From NCBI GenBank assembly GCA_034440615.1, contig JAOTOM010005134.1, forward strand, positions 313,501-377,500: DNA of 64,000 nt. Direction: 5' to 3'. A program made the position numbers and the translations under genes. This DNA comes from Ashinkailepas kermadecensis. Taxonomy: Eukaryota; Arthropoda; Thecostraca; Neolepadidae. The notes beneath the pieces were generated by a model. The model worked only from the letters and a program-made list of their open reading frames with translations, was not told the DNA's origin and made no database searches. Below, in pieces: positions 47,261-58,721 of this stretch; position 1 is the stretch's first letter, and every line of letters begins with the position of its first letter.

Positions 47261-49330
47261 GGCATATGAAAGTCGTCTCTCTGCGACGTACCTACGGCAT
47301 TTAATAAAAACAACAGTTTATGTTTTGACCGATAGATGTCAGGGTAATTCACTAACTGGCCAAGGTTTATGAAGCGAGGAGAAGCGGACGTCGTTCAGGA
47401 TCGGACATCTGGCCACTGTGGTGCTTTTTTCTCCTGAGAGGGGAAAATCTGACGGGGTGGGGGGACAGGGGTGCACTGGAGCCTGCCGCAAGGGCCCCTC
47501 TCCCGATCAGCGGGGCGCACTTTTCACTGAGGGGCATATGTCCCCAGTTCCACTGCTGACCTCCAACTCCCACGCAGGAACTCACTCCACTCACATGACC
47601 GGTTTTAAAGCCAGGCTGCATCGACTTGCGCTAACCGTTGCGTCCAAAGCTAACTCGGCCTGTTCATGGAACAATTCGATTTGTCAGGATTTTATCATGT
47701 TCAGCTGAGAAAGGCATGCCAACCCAGAGAAGTTACTGACATGATGGCGTAGCGCGCGGCACGGAGCATGCGGTCAGAACGCCGAGCCTTCGAGTTATCG
47801 ACGGCGCCAGGGAGAGGACTGGACTGACTGCGACTGCAACGTACAAACGCTAATCAACCCTTGGCAAGCCTCTACTGACATCAATACTGGACTGATGGGA
47901 AGAAGGTGCCGAATCAATCTGTGTGAGCGGACTGGAAGGTTGCCACCTGCGGCTGGAGAATAACTTGTACGGTCCATCGGCCGAATGACCTGACAGGGCG
48001 AGCGAGTCTCATCGAAGGTGTCGTACCGACCCGGCCGTACGCAGTCGTACCAGCGCTGCCACAGCGCAGCGCGCAGCAGGGCCGAACAATATCCAAAAGT
48101 GCCCTCTGCCAGACATTCAAAAGGTGACGCCGACGCCGTGCGAACGCGGTGCCAAGTGCCACAAGCCCTCGCGAATTAGGGTTCTTTCGCATTGGAACTA
48201 TGATTTTGTTTGGTCCCCCCCCCCCATCTTGTCACACGGATAATCAAGCACGGCCATGGTGATGACTGCGCCAACATCAGCACCAATCAGGCATTCACGA
48301 TTGGCGCTAAGGGAAAGAAGTGCTGCAGATTTTGTGAATTTTATATTTGAACAAAAAGACAGCAAGTAGAATACAAGCAAAACACGCCCTACCAAGATGA
48401 GGACAAAGCAGCACTAACACCGATGATCCCAACTGCCTCTTCACAGTCGCAGTTCACGCAAGGCTCTGGGAATCCATCTGATCATTTTTCTCATCATTCT
48501 CTATCGATCATTATCGTTATGACTATGATTATTGTCACCCCCTCCCCTCTCCGAACTACAAAGGAAGTCATGGCAGAAACACAAGCTAAGTAAATATAGT
48601 GTTGCGCAACGTGAGAAAGCCATGAGACTTCCTGAGTGGTCCCACCTTCATTTGGGATGACTTTGCCCATGTAGTCAAGAGCAGACATACACCAGAGTCT
48701 AAGAAGCGAATCTCGTGCCTTCAACCCTTATCCTGACCCATATTTCAGGTCGGAAATGTTATTGAAGATCCCATGGAGAGTGCTGCACGTATGCAGTTTT
48801 CATATTTATCTAGTGACTACAGACAAGAAAATACAAAATTCAGGATGGTACCTATTGCTTAACGTAACGGAATTCAGGGTCGAAATTCTGGGCTTGATGA
48901 AGAATTCAGATAAAGACTTGGGCTTACTTAGATATAAATTGCGAATAATACTTCAAAGTGTAGGAAATCGCCCACATTATACCTCTAGCTGCATTATGTT
49001 GATACTTGAAGTAGTATTCATATAGTGCGTAGCTTTGTTAGATGCATGGTGAAGTATTTCCCGGGATATATACGTTGCTCTTCTGGAAGGATTTCCAGGT
49101 CAAGATCAAAAGGCAGTCTTTGTCAAGGAATGTGTAGGGATCTAGGATGTGTGTACCAATGTATCGAAGGACATTTCAACGATAACGGTTTTAGCTGGCA
49201 GCAGGCTGTTCTGCATCCAGTGTCTTGGTCTAAGCGATCCATAATAATTTAAGTTGTCATGTTCTGAGCGGTTGAGTGTGAAGGTTGGCGCCATCCGCTT
49301 AATATGATCAGTGAATGTTCAGCCCGCCTC
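47261..49330. other. Unique intergenic DNA
   Basis: About 2 kb with short frames only. No repeat boundary or gene could be supported. Confidence 0.45.
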
Positions 49331-49334
49331 AGTC

Positions 49335-50120
49335 TGGGCGACGTCATTAATAACGTGAAGGTGATGACAGGGCCGCGGGGACCATCTTATCAGGCTGCCG
49401 TCGTTCATTAGCTCGGGGCGTGCTGGCGGGCCGCCTCGGGCTTTGTGCCGGCGGCGCGTGCCTGCCGTACCGCCTGCATGCGTGAGTGGCCGGCGTGTGT
49501 GCCCCCCGCGGTATCAGCGCCGTGATCCATCTGCGCGAGTGCCAGCCGTTCCCAGGGGGCAGGGGGCGGGGGGGGGGCGTATCCATTTATTTAGACGGCG
49601 AAACGGCCGATCGACCGGCCAGCCCATCGATCGCCTCTCCGGGAAGCATTAGCGCGTCATAACTCAAACGTGCGTCTCCCCCGGGCTGGGAATTATGTCC
49701 GGCCAGTCTGGCCCGGAACCGGTACCGGCCGATAATGTATTTGCGGCCCGGTGCGCACCAGGTGACGGGCAGCGGCAGGGGTGTGGGGAGCTCGCATTCC
49801 CTGATTACCCTGTTTAACGCCGACTGGCCACCGCGTCGGCGCGTGCAATAATGCGCCCTTCCCTGTCGGTGCTGATATAATAATTGCCGGCCGGTAATGA
49901 ATTCCTTCCGGCCAGGCACCCCGAGTCCACGGGCGGGCCGGATTTTAAAGAGCCGCAGCAGGTCGCCGGCTTTTAATAATGCACAGCAGTCACGTGCCCT
50001 TTTAGCCGGACGAGGCGTGCCGCGTGCGTGCCGGCAACTGGTGGGTTGTGGCTGCTGGCAGTGTCACGTGACCACCACCAAAGAGGTGACGATGATGCTG
50101 CCGGCAACGAACGCGTAGCT
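49335..50120. promoter_or_regulatory. GC-rich island with many TAAT cores
   Basis: CpG-dense DNA with embedded AT-rich homeodomain-type cores: ATTAATAACG (49346), GCATTAGCG, GCAATAATGCG (49846), ATAATAATTGCCGG and GGTAATGAATTCC (49876-49905), and TTTTAATAATGC (49971). CACGTG occurs at about 49992 and 50067. GCCGGCCGG words recur. No frame has a recognisable domain. The pattern is what a regulatory island or CpG-island enhancer could look like, but this is inference. Confidence 0.3.
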
Positions 50121-50785
50121 GTAGCGGGAGCCTGTCTGATGGTTCGCCCGCCTGTGATAATGTCTGAACTTCACTGTGTGTCATCGGAGGTCAAACGGAG
50201 TGCAGCTCTCGGCTATCTCAACACCGGTCAGCTGAGCAGCGCACGGCTAAGTGTGGCATTGAGTGCTGTGGACTCGGCAGTAGACAGGCCTTTGTGAGGC
50301 CTGTACACGGCCGGCTGTGCAGTCGGTACGGTGAGCCGACCGACGCCAAATGTTCATCAGCGACGTGGTTGGAGGAAGCCTGAAGCAAGCCGAGTCAGAT
50401 GATGAGTCAGACGAGAGAGATGACGATCAGAGCATGAGTCAGAGATGAAAAAAGCCGCGCACTTGTTCCACAGCAAAGACGACACAAGTGGTGTCAAACG
50501 TGAGCATTGCTTATCTTTCGATCAGTGTATGAAACTAACAAACATTGAGCTAAGGACAACACGCAATGTATAGATGGCTTGCAAGCAATAATTTTTAATG
50601 TGGTTCAGAATCGTCGCTAACACTCACCGATTCAGTAAAATTTCAACGATTTCTCGAGACAAATGCTGAGGCTATTTTTGTGAGACAAACATCAACTTTT
50701 TTACCTCCTGAACTGACAGGCTCCAGTACACTGAATCCGAGAAAGTATGCACTAAAGTGGTATGCATTTGTGTGTGTGAAGGGAG
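50121..50785. other. Unique intergenic DNA
   Basis: Includes a GATGAGTCAGACGAGAGAGA-type degenerate GATGA/GAGTCAG stretch at about 50395-50450. No gene. Confidence 0.4.
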
Positions 50786-50787
50786 GG

Positions 50788-50789
<2 letters not shown>

Positions 50790-50823
<34 letters not shown>
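50790..50823. repeat. (GT)n microsatellite
   Basis: About 16 GT dinucleotides. Confidence 0.95.
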
Positions 50824-50826
<3 letters not shown>

Positions 50827-51004
50827 GCTTGAAAAGAAAAGAAAACATCCATGCAGCTCCTAGGCAAATTAAGAATTAATAAGGAAAAATCCACAAATAT
50901 GCCTTGGATTTGCTTCAGCATATCTGCTTCATGTTCCACAGAGCAAGCAAGGTGGTCTGAACCGGTCGAACCATGGAACATTGTCTTGGTAACTGGGGCT
51001 GTTT

Positions 51005-51685
51005 TCGGCCGTTCAAGCAGCTGGCTGGCCCTGGTAGCAGCTGGCTGGCACTGGTAGCAGCTTGCTGGCACTGATAGCAGCTGAGTGGCACTGGTAACAG
51101 CTGGGTGGCACTGATAGCAGCTGGGTGGCACTGATAGCAGCTGGGTGGCACTGGTAGCAGCTAAGTGGCACTGGTAGCATCTAGCTGGCACTGGTAGCAG
51201 CTGGCTAGCATTGGTAGCAGCTGAGTGGCACTGGTAGCAGCTAAGTGGCACTGGTAGCATCTAGCTGGCACTGGTAGCAGCTGGCTAGCATTGGTAGCAG
51301 CTGAGTAGCACTGGTAGCAGCTAGCTTGCACTGGTAGCAGCTGGGTGACACTGGTAGCAGCTAAGTGGCACTGGTAGCATCTAGCTGGCACTGGTAGCAG
51401 CTGGCTAGCATTGGTAGCAGCTGGGTGGCACTGGTAGCAGCTAAGTGGCACTGGTAGCATCTAGCTGGCACTGGTAGCAGCTGGCTAGCACTGGTAGCAA
51501 CTAGGTGGCACTGGAAGCAGCTAGCTTGCACTGGTAGCAGCTGGGTGACACTGGTAGCAGCTGGCTGGCACAGACAGCAGCTGACTGGCACTGGTAGCAG
51601 CTGGCTAGTACTGGTAACAGCTGGCTGACACTGGCAGCAGCTGGGTGGTGCTGGTAGCAGCTAGATGGCACTGCCAATAGCTGGC
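51005..51685. repeat. Minisatellite, 20-bp unit (CTGGTAGCAGCTGGCTGGCA)n
   Basis: About 33 units with a higher-order pattern: the group GTAGCAGCTAAGTGGCACTG, GTAGCATCTAGCTGGCACTG, GTAGCAGCTGGCTAGCATTG recurs around 51170, 51240, 51360 and 51440, implying multi-unit duplications. Each unit contains CAGCTG, an E-box-type palindrome. Minus frames are artefacts. Confidence 0.95.
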
Positions 51686-51784
51686 GACGTCTGCCGGTGG
51701 ACGGTTTATACTTGATGCTAAGTAGCTATGTGATCAGATCGGAATGAACGTCTGTCGGAAAAGGGCGAGTTTCATATAGACAGA

Positions 51785-51930
51785 ATGTCTGCAATGCTGG
51801 TGGCACGGTGTATAGACAGAATGTGTCCGCCATGCTGGTGGCACGATGTATAAACAGAATGTGTCCGCCATGCTGGTGGCACGGTGTATAGACAGAATGT
51901 GTGCGCCATGCTGGTGGCACGGTGTACTCA
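51785..51930. repeat. Minisatellite, 38-bp unit, four copies
   Basis: GCCATGCTGGTGGCACGGTG plus TATAGACAGAATGTGTCC, nearly identical copies. Confidence 0.92.
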
Positions 51931-52040
51931 GGCAGCTCGCCCGGCCGTCTGTGGTGCCGGTGCACTGCACTGCAGCCGGGGCTCTCGGCTCCGAGCAGGA
52001 AGTGGCGCCGATCAACTGCCGCATGCGGTGCACACTTTGC

Positions 52041-52060
52041 AGTGGCGGATCCAGGGCGCG
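52041..52060 (+). mobile_element. Solo hAT left terminus
   Basis: CAGTGGCGGATCCAGGGCGC is an almost canonical hAT MITE left end. No reverse-complementary right end was found in the following kilobase, so the copy is truncated. Confidence 0.4.
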
Positions 52061-52589
52061 TTCAGAGGGAGCACCATCGGCCAGGGTGGGCTGCAAATGC
52101 AATGGCTGGAGAGAAAAACCGGCCAGTGCAGTAGATCCTCTTCAATAATATACAGAATCCATTGAGCTTCACTCCTCGATCAATAGGTCTGCTTATAGTG
52201 CGGAAACTAGATTATGTGGACTATCCAATTTAGCACCTAGCATTCATACTACATAGTGTCTGGAAAGACGTCCATTATCCCATCAAAAGAAACCCCGATG
52301 AAACCTGTGAACACCTCCACACCTGTCTGCCACCAAACTGGCAATCTAGTTGCTTTTCTAGTCAGCGAAGTAAATATGCTGAAACGCAATTTTGTCTTTG
52401 GATTCATTTTAGTGAAATATAATTGGTCAGGCTAAAAGACAACACAAAATTGCTCGAGGTATGTATAGCTAAGGGTATACTTCAGAGCTAATTTCCACTG
52501 CAAAAAAAAATGTTGAACATCGTATTGCTTCCATGCATGGAAAATAATGTTTACCTCGTCGACCTTTGAAAACACACACACACACACAG

Positions 52590-52716
52590 ATTGCCTGTGA
52601 TGGTGGAACATTATATGGAGTTCACAGCATCCCTGAAACAAAAATATGCTCAACGTCTGGACTTGACTGGACTCAGCTCACCCCAGTGTCTTCTGAACCT
52701 ACAGAACATACCGTGG
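52590..52716 (+). CDS. Possible internal exon, unrecognised
   Basis: A (CA)n tract ending in CACACAG provides an acceptor at 52589. The frame reads LPVMVEHYMEFTASLKQKYA then QRLDLTGLSSPQCLLNLQN and IPW, ending at TGG|GTGAGC, a donor-like site (GT at 52717). The peptide is non-repetitive with plausible helical character. The frame continues open past the donor to 53010. No domain recognised and no partner exon found. Confidence 0.25.
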
Positions 52717-53011
52717 GTGAGCCTGTTCCGTCCGACAAGCACGCCGACGACCCACCCCGGACCACGCCAGTGCCGGCTGTGGTGCAGCATGGTAGGCTGC
52801 CCCGGTTTCGCTGCAGGAGACTGTACGGCCTCCTCGCATCTGCCACAGCCACCAGCATCAGTGAACCGTTGCGTATGTTTGAGGGGCTGTAAGCTCGACC
52901 CAACTTCAAGCAAGCTGTCGCCACGCTGCCGTTGTGCACTGATCGCTGGGTCAGCTGAGCTCAGCATTGTGTCCCAACCGATGCGGGTTTCCCTGCGCCT
53001 GGAGTCTTAGC

Positions 53012-53220
53012 CCAAGCTGCCGGACTGCCAGAGAGGAGAGAATCTCTTAGTCAAAGTCGCCAGACCGCCAGAAGGGAGACATAATCTCTCAGTCCAAGCT
53101 GCCAGACTGCCAGATAGGAGAGATAATCTCTTAGTCAAAGTCGCCAGACCGCCAGAAGGGAGACACAATCTCTCAGTCCAAGCTGCCAGACTGCCAGAGA
53201 GGAGAGGCAATCTCTCACCT
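53012..53220. repeat. Minisatellite, ~42-44-bp alternating unit
   Basis: Five units alternating two forms, AGTCCAAGCTGCCAGACTGC and AGTCAAAGTCGCCAGACCGC, each followed by CAGA(G/T)AGGAGA..AATCTCT. This gives a dimeric period near 86 bp. Confidence 0.9.
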
Positions 53221-53564
53221 GGATCCATCGCTGGTCTTTGTTGCTGAAACAGTCACTTCAACTCATCACCGACGGAGGAGCTTGCTTCTGTACTAAAAGT
53301 ATCTGTCCACCATAGCATTGGTGGAGAAGTGCATGCATTTTCGGCAGCGCTTCCTCATACATTAGAACAGGCCCTGATAACCTCCAGTGGAGATTTGCAA
53401 CAGTGCTCTATGTCAAGCCTCAATGGTGGTGAGCAGATTTCAGAGGTACAGGGACAGACCTAAAATAATTCAATTATCCAAACATTCACCACAGACGTTG
53501 CTGCGAACCGGTTTTCAAATGCACGATATACGCAGTCTTCTTTGAAAGTTCAGACACTCGTCCC

Positions 53565-54100
53565 ATATGCGCGCGCGCCGCATCAAGCTGACTTCGTTTG
53601 GCTGCCCGTGTTGACCGAGGCGGGAATGAGTCGGTCCGCCGGACGACGCGTCAACACGGCGCCGGTATCAGCAGCGGACGGGCGGCGAGCACGCCATTCT
53701 CGCCTCTCCGGCGGCCGGCGGCTCCGTGCAGCTGGCGCCGGTGAGACGTCACGGACCTCGGTGCGGCGGGCAGAGCGTGAAAGCGATCGACCAGTGGCGC
53801 GTGTCGCCCTCCTCTCCCCTTCCCCTCTGGTCCTCTCCCGCGTGGCGGGGTGGGGTGGGGGCGCCAAATCTGTCACGTGGCCGGCCGGCGACTGTCGCCC
53901 GCGAGACACCATCCCAGGTGGCGGGCGGGTGGGGGGAGTGTGCCAAATCTGTCACGGAGAAGGCCGGCGTTGGTCGCCGACATGACACAATGCCAGGTGC
54001 AGGCCGCCCGCCTGGCGTGTGGTCGGTGGCGAGCTGAGTGGCGCGGCTCGGACGATTGCGCGCTTACCGGGGGATGAGGCGATCGCGCGCGCGCGCACTG
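53565..54100. other. GC-rich, CpG-dense island
   Basis: CpG-dense unique DNA. GCCAAATCTGTCACG occurs twice (about 53861 and 53942), within a degenerate ~80-bp duplication that also includes CCAGGTGSCGGGCGGG-type sequence. No gene recognised. Confidence 0.35.
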
Positions 54101-54194
54101 ACGTGTGATGGAGGTGTTTGTGCAGTCAGCAGGCAGTCCCCCCTCCCCCAGGGGGCACTGCTGTACGGCAGCGTGCCCCTCCTCTTGAAAAACG

Positions 54195-54428
54195 CAGACC
54201 ATGACGGAGGACCATCTCCTGCCCACGCAGACAATGACAGAGGACCACCTCCCGCCTACGCAGACCATGGTGGAGGACCACATTGGCGGAAGACCATCTC
54301 CCAGCATTAGCAGCACCACATGTAGTGCTCGGCGATGGAATAGACCACCATGGACCCATGCAGACCATTGCGGAGGACCACCTCCAACCCATGCAGACCA
54401 TGGCGGAGGACCACCTCCTGCCCACCCA
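54195..54428. repeat. Minisatellite, ~30-33-bp unit
   Basis: About seven units of CAGACCATGGCGGAGGACCA plus CCTCCTGCCCAYG, interrupted near 54290-54345 by unrelated sequence. Confidence 0.85.
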
Positions 54429-54639
54429 TGCAGGGCATGTCGATGGCGTTGCATTGTCCTGAGATTATTTCCGATGTCACAGAGTTGCTGGTGAGGGAAG
54501 AAGGACTCCGTGTGTGGCGATTTGTGTCTGGTGAACATTTTTGTCCCAGTTAGGTTGCACGTTTCGAGCGAGTGACATCGCTGGGCTCTCATGGAAGTCT
54601 GATGTGGTCATGCATATCCCAGGAACACGTAGATTCAGT

Positions 54640-54905
54640 CGGGTTATGGATATCCAGTTGGGTTATGGGTACCCAATTGGATTATGGGTATCCAGTTGGG
54701 TTATGCGGCTCCAGTTTGGGGCATGGGATCTGAAATGGAGCTCCAGTGGGGCTATGAGGTTCGTGTGGGTTCCGGTTTTGGGCATGGGATTTGATATGAA
54801 GCTCCAATTGAAGTATGAGGATGTGGGGATGTGGGGACCCAGTTGAGGCATGGGATCTGATATGGAGCTCCAATGGGATATGGAGCTGCTATAGGGTGTA
54901 GTACC
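54640..54905. repeat. Degenerate ~20-bp tandem repeat
   Basis: Units of GGGTTATGGGTATCCAGTT decaying rightward into GGCATGGGATCTGATATGGA-type units, several carrying GGAGCTCCA. Confidence 0.75.
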
Positions 54906-55312
54906 CAGACGATGGCATGGGGCTCCAGCAGGGAGATATAAGGCCCTGGTGAGCGTATGGAGGTCCAGGCAAGACCGATAGATTTTGGAATATTTTGATA
55001 GTCTCATGCAAAAATCGGCTATTTAGCGCTGTGCCCTGCCAATGGCAAAAACAGTCGTGCATTGCAGCCAGATTGTTCAATAAGTCAGTGCCATTACAAT
55101 CTGTGCCCAGTGGATAAGGGCTCAGACGATAGTTTTGATAATTTGCAAACAAGAGAGGATTTCTGAATGTAGCCTACCACCGAACTCTCAGGGTATCGCT
55201 GGAGCTTCCATGATGCACATGCGCAGTGAGGATGCTATCCTAGTCTATGGCGAGGGGCCATAGCTTCTGCTGGGATGTAGGCAAAGCAAGGGTGTGGTTG
55301 AAAATGTGGCTA

Positions 55313-55550
55313 TGTGGTGCCAGTGGTGGATCAAGGGGAATCTGGGGTATGTGTCCCCCTCCCCTCGGATAGAAGGTGGCACCCCTCCAGCCTGGAAAAG
55401 GAGTCCCTTCAAGAAGGCTCGAGTGCATCCACCCCCTATATTTTTTGTCAGCCAGTGGTACCCTCCAAATACTTTCGCAGTACTTACCTACATACTTACT
55501 TATAAGTCCCCCCCCAGATGACAATTCCTTGATCCGCCCCTGTGTAGTAC
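55313..55550. mobile_element. hAT-type MITE, 222 bp
   Basis: The element is 55321-55542. The left TIR is CAGTGGTGGATCAAGG; the right TIR reverse-complements to CAGGGGCGGATCAAGG (two differences in 16). Flanks TGTGGTGC and TGTAGTAC match at six of eight positions, a decayed 8-bp duplication. The interior is C-rich (CCCCCTCCCCTC). Non-autonomous. Confidence 0.8.
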
Positions 55551-55566
55551 ATCGCGGACATGGGGC

Positions 55567-56395
55567 TTAATCCTCCCCGTCTTTCCGGTCATATCCTCAC
55601 ACCCCGTCTCGGGGGTTGATACATACCCCTCCCCCCCCTCTCTAATCTCCAAACTAAGCGTCGCACGAAAACGAAAGAGGGGTCATCGGAAAGCGCTCAA
55701 CAAGTAGGGCCAGATACCACCTCCAAAATTGTATCCCCCCTCCCCCCCCCAAGGTGCCGTCACTAGGGGGCCAAGGTTTTCACGACTTACATTATGTTTT
55801 TGGCTCTGGGGAGTTCATTTTGGGAGAGATTTGAAGACAAAAATATTTGGAATCAGAAAAGGAAGGCGGAATCGTCCATGGCCCTAACATTTTTGCCCAC
55901 CCAAAAATATTTTCTTTTATATTTTAACATTTTCAATTTTCAATTTTCTTTAATGTTCATTTTTCTAATTGGTAGAGCGGACAGAAAAAGGTGGTTCGAG
56001 GTCAACTTGCTCTCCTAAAAAAATGCTTACTTTAGCCAGAATCTTCTATTTTAGCCCTAACGGGCAAACTAATAAGTAATCGAAAACGAAAAAAAATCCT
56101 CTCGTGCGTTTTGTTTCATCTCTAAAGATAAGTAAACGCTGAAAGTTTCATTAAAATATCTTTACCCGTTAAAACGTGACGACTGGTTGAACTTTTCTGG
56201 AGGTGACCTCACTTGACTTTGACTAACTCGTTGACCTTAGATGATCTAACCTCAAAATTTTGACACAACATGTCAAATTGATATGGGAAAAGGTATGCCA
56301 AATTTCGGCGCGCTGCCGCGCGCCGTTCTTTCACTATCCGCAGAAAATCTTATGGGGGAGGCGCATATCAACCCCCCCGAGACGGCGCGGGTTAA
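55567..56395. mobile_element. TTAA-flanked MITE with duplicated left TIR
   Basis: TTAA at 55567-55570 and 56392-56395. The right end reverse-complements to TTAACCCGCGCCGTCTCGGG then GGGGTTGATATGCGCCTCC. The outer left end TTAATCCTCCCCGTCT resembles the start of this, and about 35 bp in, CCCCGTCTCGGGGGTTGATA followed by CATACCCCTCC matches the rest. TGACCT/AGGTCA-type words occur at about 56204-56250. No transposase frame. Same general layout as the element at 12516-13442. Confidence 0.6.
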
Positions 56396-57630
56396 ATGTC
56401 ATGGTGAAGGCTTGGTTGCTTGGTAAATTAGCATTAAGTATATGTCCGGGGTCCTCTGGAGGCCAAATAAACCATAGACTCGACAGCACTATACTGTCCA
56501 GTAAAGCCTGATCCAATGCTCCTGGTATATACATTCTGCTTGGAGGACAGGACAGACTACGCTGGTTCAAGACATGCTATCTTCTCAAGTGACATGCATT
56601 CCACAAAGGCTTTGGATGGTATATCGCTGCTCCTAAACGGCATCCTTTAAAATTCCTTCGATCATTCACTCGTAGCAGTATCAAGTTGCCTACTTAAGTT
56701 CGTTAACCTGCCGCAGTTCGCCAGCAGCACCTGGAGATCAGACTGTGCCGCACCGCTCATCAGTACGACGGTACAGCATGTGTGCTCGGCTCCGTACAGG
56801 CGGAGATCGGCATAATGAAGAGTGCACGGCCGCAGTATTGACACCCTACGCCATTTGGCACCTCCATGCATCTCTGAGTCACTTGTGAACCTTCGGAATG
56901 ATTCACGTATCTATGTTTATCGCAACCATTTCATCATAGCTACTTAGTTTCCGAGCTTCTCGATCCGGGCGTTTGACTTCAGCACACGGGCGGAGGAGGG
57001 CTAAACAAATATACGAGAGGGGCAAGCCGATTTTGGGGTCATTTCTTTCCAGTCAACACCATAAGTCTAATGATTAAGATGGAGGGATATTGAGCCGGTG
57101 GCACGGGCTCTCTACCCCTCCCCTTGTTCCTTCGACTATGCTTCAGGCTGAAAAGTTATAATATTACATTACTCACATGGTGATCAAATTACAATTTAAG
57201 CCGATCATCTGCTGAGGTAGCTTTACGGCTAGGTGACGAATCTAGAGAGGTAAATATTAGTGTCACACTATTCGATGTGAGGGATTTCTCTTCCACCCAT
57301 CCCTCACCCTTTAAACACGGGCATGCTACCAGGCATCCCTAACGTTGGTTAAACTCGGTTCCCCGGTACTATAGCTGGAGATCTCGGGTGGGTTGGGGGT
57401 CCGAACCCCGGGGTTTGGTACCCTGCTAATGTTGGCTTCTCATCTTCCGTGTTCAGTCTGAACATTCCCTAAAAATAAGCACTTGGATCCCCCCCCCCCC
57501 CTCTCCTCGCTCGGTGAGAGATGCTCAGCCTTGCCCGATACGCAAGAGCAGTACTTATTAATTCGATGCGTTTTCAACTGCCACACGCCAAAGCATCGCC
57601 CGTTTGTTGCCCTCCATTTGCCAACCTGAA
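56396..57630. other. Unique intergenic DNA
   Basis: About 1.2 kb, short frames only. The G/C-symmetrical GGGGGTCCGAACCCCGGGGT at about 57397 is a near-palindrome. No gene. Confidence 0.4.
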
Positions 57631-57639
57631 GGCTCTGTT

Positions 57640-58145
57640 GCATCCCCGCATCGGACGCTCTCCCGGTGCGGAGGATTCGCGGCAGGCGGTGGCTGTATCG
57701 TGCCGCCATATCTGTGGGTGTATGGCCGCTGCCAGATCTGGTATGCGTGTGTACTGCTCGGCGGGCGGCCGAACCGGCCGCTTTGTGCAGATCGCCGAGC
57801 GTCTGGTCGCCTTTGTAGGGCGGTTGGCGGCAGGCGGCAGGCCAGCTGCCGCCGACCGCCGCGTCCGCCGCGGATTTGCTTCATTGTGAGCAAATGTTTT
57901 TGTAGGTGCCGCCAGGTGGCCGCGTGCGTGGCGAGCCGGCGCCGCCGGGGGGTGGGGACGATGTGGCGACGAGGGGGAGGGGGACGCCCCACACTCACTG
58001 GCCGTACAGCGGCGCGTCCAGCGTTTATGCAGGTCAGGCGATGGACGGCGCTGGGCTTCGTCAGATCGAGAGCAGCTCGGCAAAGATTCGTCACGCAGTT
58101 CAAGGAAGCCATTGACGGCTCTGACACTAGCTGTCACATCTGAAG
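57640..58145. other. GC-rich, CpG-dense island
   Basis: CpG-dense; opposing frames of 179 aa (plus) and 189-197 aa (minus) are open by composition and have no recognisable domain. GGCGGCAGGCGGCAGG occurs at about 57827. Confidence 0.35.
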
Positions 58146-58270
58146 GCGCGTGCGGGTACCACGGCATACCAGCTCAACAATTCCGAGATGTTGAATTCCA
58201 GTGACAAAGACTGTTTCCAATGGATCGATATGGGCGCTTCACAGGAATCTGGTGTGTTCTTTGGGTCGGA

Positions 58271-58489
58271 TTCACCAGCAGGGGAGCCGCCATGATTTTT
58301 TTTCCACTGGGCCCGGCCCCAAAACAAGCATCAATTATGTTTATGAGACCGCTTTTGGACACATGAAGCTGGCTGAAAGTTGTTTCGCTTGGCGGACTAA
58401 AAATGCCGAAATTTCTTGTTTTATTTAGTACAACTTTTTCGTCTAGGGGAGGGCCTGCCCTTTCCCCTGGGTGCGCTTCTGTTCACCAG
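58271..58489. mobile_element. hAT-type MITE with perfect 8-bp duplication
   Basis: The element is 58279-58481 (203 bp). It is flanked by identical TTCACCAG at 58271-58278 and 58482-58489. The left end is CAGGGGAGCCGCCATGA; the right end reverse-complements to CAGAAGCGCACCCAGGG, so the TIRs have diverged although the duplication is intact. Immediately to the right, CAGTAGCGTCGCC (58487) and CTGGCTGCGCCGCTG (58521-58535) look like the two ends of a second, almost completely deleted hAT copy. Confidence 0.8.
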
Positions 58490-58644
58490 TAGCGTCGCCC
58501 TCCCTCCTACCTCCCCAGCCTGGCTGCGCCGCTGCCCTGCTAGACAAGGAAGCAGCGGATTCGAACAGGGTCCAACAGGTCATTGTGCTCCGCGACGGGT
58601 CTCCGAGCAGACCCCAGGACTGAACACATTTCAAAAGCGGAACA

Positions 58645-58649
<5 letters not shown>

Positions 58650-58721
<72 letters not shown>

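Noticed and set aside
57558..58167. 179-197 aa opposing frames
   Set aside because: Both strands open through high CpG content; no recognisable motif to favour either.
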